DNA of 64,000 nucleotides, from NCBI RefSeq assembly GCF_011043555.1, contig NZ_JAAKGS010000009.1, positions 171,649 to 235,648 on the forward strand, given 5' to 3'. Each line of letters opens with the position of its first letter. The first letter of the stretch is position 1. This stretch comes from Sphingobacterium sp. SGR-19 (GTDB lineage Bacteria; Bacteroidota; Bacteroidia; Sphingobacteriales; Sphingobacteriaceae). Below the pieces are notes generated by a model. It did not search any database. It had not been told where the DNA came from and saw nothing but the letters and a program-made list of their open reading frames with translations. The translations under genes were made by a program, and so were the position numbers. Below are positions 62,235 through 64,000 of the stretch, one piece after another.

Positions 62235-63155
62235 ATGACCAATAAGAAACTATCAAAACCACCCAAGCAAAACGATGAATTGCTCAAAGGAGCGTTTGAA
62301 GAAAATTTTGCTGACTTTCTAAGATTTCTCTATCCCAACGCCGACCATATATTTGATTTCTCCAAGAGCATACAGTTTATGGACAAAGAGCTGCTGGCGA
62401 TCGTGCCTGACAGAGAGCGGAAGAAAGGCAATCGTGTAGCCGACCTCTTGGCAAAGGTCTTTCTAAAAGACGGTACAGAACAATATATCCTGCTCAATAC
62501 AGAGATCGAGGGTGGGCGCGATGCAGAATTTGCAAAACGCGTCTATCAGTATAACTATCGAATTTGGGACAGATACGATATATCTGTAGCGACTATTGCC
62601 GTCTATACAGGTAATCGAAACCAACCCAAACCCTGCGAGTATAACCTCGAGGTATTGGACACGTCGATCCGTTTCCACTACCGGACATATCACATCTTTG
62701 ATCATAGTGAAGACGAATTGTTGGCTATGGACAATATCTTTGCTTTTATCGTCCTAGCATGCCAAAAAGCATTGCTGGAGGGCAAGGTGCCAGACGAGGA
62801 ATTGGGTGATGATAGGCTGAGTATGGCGAAAACATTGATCGGGCATAATTACGATAAAGATCGCATCACGAATTTCCTTATTTTTCTCAAAAATTTTTTG
62901 TATATTAATAATCCGAAAATAAATAGTAAATTTGATCAAGAGATCATTCAATTGACAGGAGGTACAATCGATATGGGTGTTATAGAAATAGTAAAGAAAC
63001 AGGAGAGACAGCAAGGTGCACAGCAAAAAAGTTATGAATTTGTTGAAAATCTAATTAGACAGACCGACTTCGATGATGCAAAGATTGCATCATTAGCAGT
63101 GGTTTCTCTCGGCTTGGTTAAGAAAATCCGTTCTGACCTAAAAAGAAGAAGGTAG
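62235..63155 (+). CDS. Rpn-family PD-(D/E)XK nuclease (recombination-promoting nuclease / putative transposase type)
   Basis: 306 residues. N-terminal GAFEENFADFLRFLYPNADH, catalytic Asp70 in NRVADLLAKVFL and Glu90 in LLNTEIEGGRDAEFAKRVYQ mark the PD-(D/E)XK core; the usual Q of E-x-Q is Glu92 here. VATIAVYTGNRNQPKP and the FLKNFLYIN region are typical of Rpn. The last 60 residues form a separate helical tail starting at Met247. AGGAGGT lies 9 bases before that internal ATG, so a 60-residue C-terminal product could be made independently. A second tail frame follows 13 bases after the stop. DNA endonuclease; probably mobile or defence-related. Confidence 0.88.
   Translation: MTNKKLSKPPKQNDELLKGAFEENFADFLRFLYPNADHIFDFSKSIQFMDKELLAIVPDRERKKGNRVADLLAKVFLKDGTEQYILLNTEIEGGRDAEFAKRVYQYNYRIWDRYDISVATIAVYTGNRNQPKPCEYNLEVLDTSIRFHYRTYHIFDHSEDELLAMDNIFAFIVLACQKALLEGKVPDEELGDDRLSMAKTLIGHNYDKDRITNFLIFLKNFLYINNPKINSKFDQEIIQLTGGTIDMGVIEIVKKQERQQGAQQKSYEFVENLIRQTDFDDAKIASLAVVSLGLVKKIRSDLKRRR
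62973..63016 (+). repeat. 44-bp tail-seam repeat, copy A
   Basis: Begins at the internal ATG of the Rpn gene; 42 of 44 bases equal 63169-63212, with the last 38 identical. Encodes VIEIVKKQERQQG. Confidence 0.95.
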
Positions 63156-63168
63156 ATTTTCTCAATGT

Positions 63169-63212
63169 ATGAGCGTTATAGAAATAGTAAAGAAACAGGA
63201 GAGACAGCAAGG
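63169..63212 (+). repeat. 44-bp tail-seam repeat, copy B
   Basis: Starts at the ATG of the downstream 60-codon frame and encodes SVIEIVKKQERQQG; sequence diverges completely from copy A after 63212. Confidence 0.95.
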
Positions 63213-63351
63213 CTTGCTAAAAGGGCGTAAAGAGGGGGAGCACAATAAGGCTCTTGATATCGCTCGTGAAATGAAAAAAGACGGTCTCCCGATAGAGCAG
63301 ATTGTCAAGTTTACAAAGCTTAGTGCAAAAGAAATCGAAAAACTGAAATAG
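63169..63351 (+). CDS. Stand-alone alternative Rpn C-terminal tail (60 aa)
   Basis: 60 residues: MSVIEIVKKQERQQG shared with the Rpn protein, a charged linker (LLKGRKEGEHNKALDIAREM) and a terminal KKDGLPIEQIVKFTKLSAKE that is the more usual Rpn tail. Exactly the same length as the tail beginning at Met247 of the upstream gene. It is either a spare tail cassette for recombination, the remnant of a second Rpn gene, or a small regulator like the intragenic RpnS product reported for E. coli Rpn proteins. It has an ATG and a stop and is followed by a terminator-like hairpin. Confidence 0.6.
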   Translation: MSVIEIVKKQERQQGLLKGRKEGEHNKALDIAREMKKDGLPIEQIVKFTKLSAKEIEKLK

Positions 63352-63380
63352 TTTTTTTAGCCATAAAAATAATATATAGC

Positions 63381-63416
63381 ACAGGCGCTTTCTGATAAAG
63401 GAAGTGCCTGTTTTAA
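63381..63416 (+). terminator. Terminator-like hairpin after the Rpn locus
   Basis: ACAGGCGCTTTC pairs imperfectly with GGAAGTGCCTGT, followed by TTTAATTT. Between here and 63531 I see no gene, only a short GATCTCGA direct repeat at about 63483-63501. Confidence 0.55.
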
Positions 63417-63531
63417 TTTACAACCTGAACTACAATCTTATAGGACGTTTTAGCCATCCAAGTGATTAACAATAATATATCCGATCTCGACCAAGATCTC
63501 GAAGCCGACTCATAATGAAAAAAGCCTTGGC

Positions 63532-63903
63532 TTATTTAATCGCTAAGGCTTCTTTTTCCTGTATCAACAGATCTTGCCATATTTGCGTATTGATCTTGGG
63601 CTTCAGCGTCCGTGTATCTTTCATAGCAAAGAGGCTGCGCTTTACAGCGTTGATCAGTGTCTTCTGTATACTGTAGTAGGAGAGGCCCTGCGCATGCTCA
63701 ATCAGCTTCTCCATAGATACTTTGCGGTCAAACGTAAATTTTCCCTCTTTCAGTACCAACTGGATCAATTCCTGTATCTGTTGTTGGTATGGCGACGTCA
63801 AATTCACTAGGATCAATTCATCTGTCTCACGATCTTGCAAATTTTGATAGTGTGATGGCGAACCTACCTTTTGCAATGGGTTGCTTGCGTAAACTGTAAA
63901 TCG
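63532..63903 (-). pseudogene. C-terminal part of a gene interrupted by an insertion sequence
   Basis: The minus-strand frame is open from the junction at 63903 (RFTVYASNPLQKVGSPSHYQ, NLQDRETDELILVNLTSPYQ) to the stop at 63532, ending in LLIQEKEALAIK; a TGA at 63904-63906 appears only in the inserted DNA. The only in-frame start is a TTG at 63876, inside conserved-looking sequence. The protein resembles the end of an ATPase or similar multi-helix protein, but the family is not certain. A hairpin AAGCCTT / AAGGCTT overlaps the stop and could terminate it. Confidence 0.55.
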
Positions 63904-64000
63904 TCAGCAAAAAGTGGACACGTTATTTTAAAATCATAAGGAGTGTTTTCATCAAAAAGCATTAGATTTAATTATGGGAACACCAAAGAAAAAGAGTACT
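63904..64000 (+). mobile_element. Left end of an insertion sequence (IS3-like), cut by window edge
   Basis: From about 63904 the sequence changes character (CAGCAAAAAGTGGACACGTT), with AGTGGACACG typical of IS3-family termini, followed after 50 bases by a new start codon. The exact terminal base and target duplication cannot be set without the right end. Confidence 0.55.
63974..64000 (+). CDS. Start of a transposase OrfA (partial)
   Basis: Nine codons, MGTPKKKST, preceded by AAGGAG at 63939-63944 (rather far for ribosome binding). The position behind an IS-like end and the basic start suggest an IS3-family OrfA helix-turn-helix protein. Continues outside the window. Confidence 0.45.

Noticed and set aside
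1..64000. CRISPR array
   Set aside because: No regularly spaced repeats of 25-40 bases with unique spacers were seen; the only repeats are the two duplications near 60-63 kb.

Overview
The window reads as chromosomal DNA of a Bacteroidota bacterium, most likely family Sphingobacteriaceae (Sphingobacterium/Olivibacter/Pedobacter type). The signs are a SusC/SusD pair behind an ECF sigma factor and a FecR anti-sigma factor, Bacteroidota-type promoters (TTTG, 19 bases, TAnnTTTG in front of tRNA-Lys), TPR proteins with a C-terminal DNA-binding region, DUF6428 in an arsenic operon, and start regions mostly without Shine-Dalgarno sequences. Genus is inference.

1-21.7 kb is a housekeeping backbone. 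It holds a truncated aromatic amino acid permease, a DUF4139 (MuiA-like) secreted protein, a ferrous iron operon (feoA, feoB and a 46-residue Cys-rich membrane protein), a ZIP metal transporter with a PAP2 phosphatase, glmM, the ribosomal operon rpsF-rpsR-rplI, a JmjC/cupin_8 protein, gyrA followed by two secreted TPR proteins, serC-serA, lysC-lysA and tRNA-Lys(TTT).

21.7-25.3 kb, just past the tRNA, is an accessory stretch: a degenerate copy of the tRNA 3' end, a zinc-ribbon protein, a secreted DJ-1/PfpI protein, a Crp/Fnr regulator with a DUF2200 gene, and a YeeZ-like NAD(P)-binding protein.

25.5-40.9 kb has a thiol/peptide theme: a free-standing N-terminal DsbD domain, a two-lobed M16 zinc peptidase, an Lrp/AsnC regulator divergent from a CysM-type synthase, a DsbD lacking exactly that N-terminal domain and with a GC-rich body, then ECF sigma - FecR - SusC (with STN domain) - SusD - TlpA thioredoxin. 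I propose that this imports and reduces or cleaves a thiol- or disulfide-containing peptide ligand. No carbohydrate enzyme is present.

41-53.9 kb is mixed accessory: a Rof-like protein, AraC regulator, DUF5367 protein, AlkD-like protein, a charged repeat protein, a TPR/HTH membrane regulator, and a complete RND efflux system (TetR, adaptor, pump, outer-membrane channel) with three copies of a 15-bp palindrome that is probably the TetR operator.

53.9-56.7 kb is an arsenic operon (arsR, DUF6428, arsC, acr3) with two near-identical ArsR-type palindromes.

56.7-64 kb is decayed and mobile: several gene remnants, a DUF4180 gene, a 495-bp direct duplication flanking a VapBC toxin-antitoxin pair, an Rpn-family PD-(D/E)XK nuclease whose last 60 codons could be made separately and which is followed by a second 60-codon alternative tail, and finally an insertion sequence interrupting another gene at the right edge. 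The Rpn double-tail locus and the split-DsbD/SusCD/M16 island are the two places I would look first for something new.
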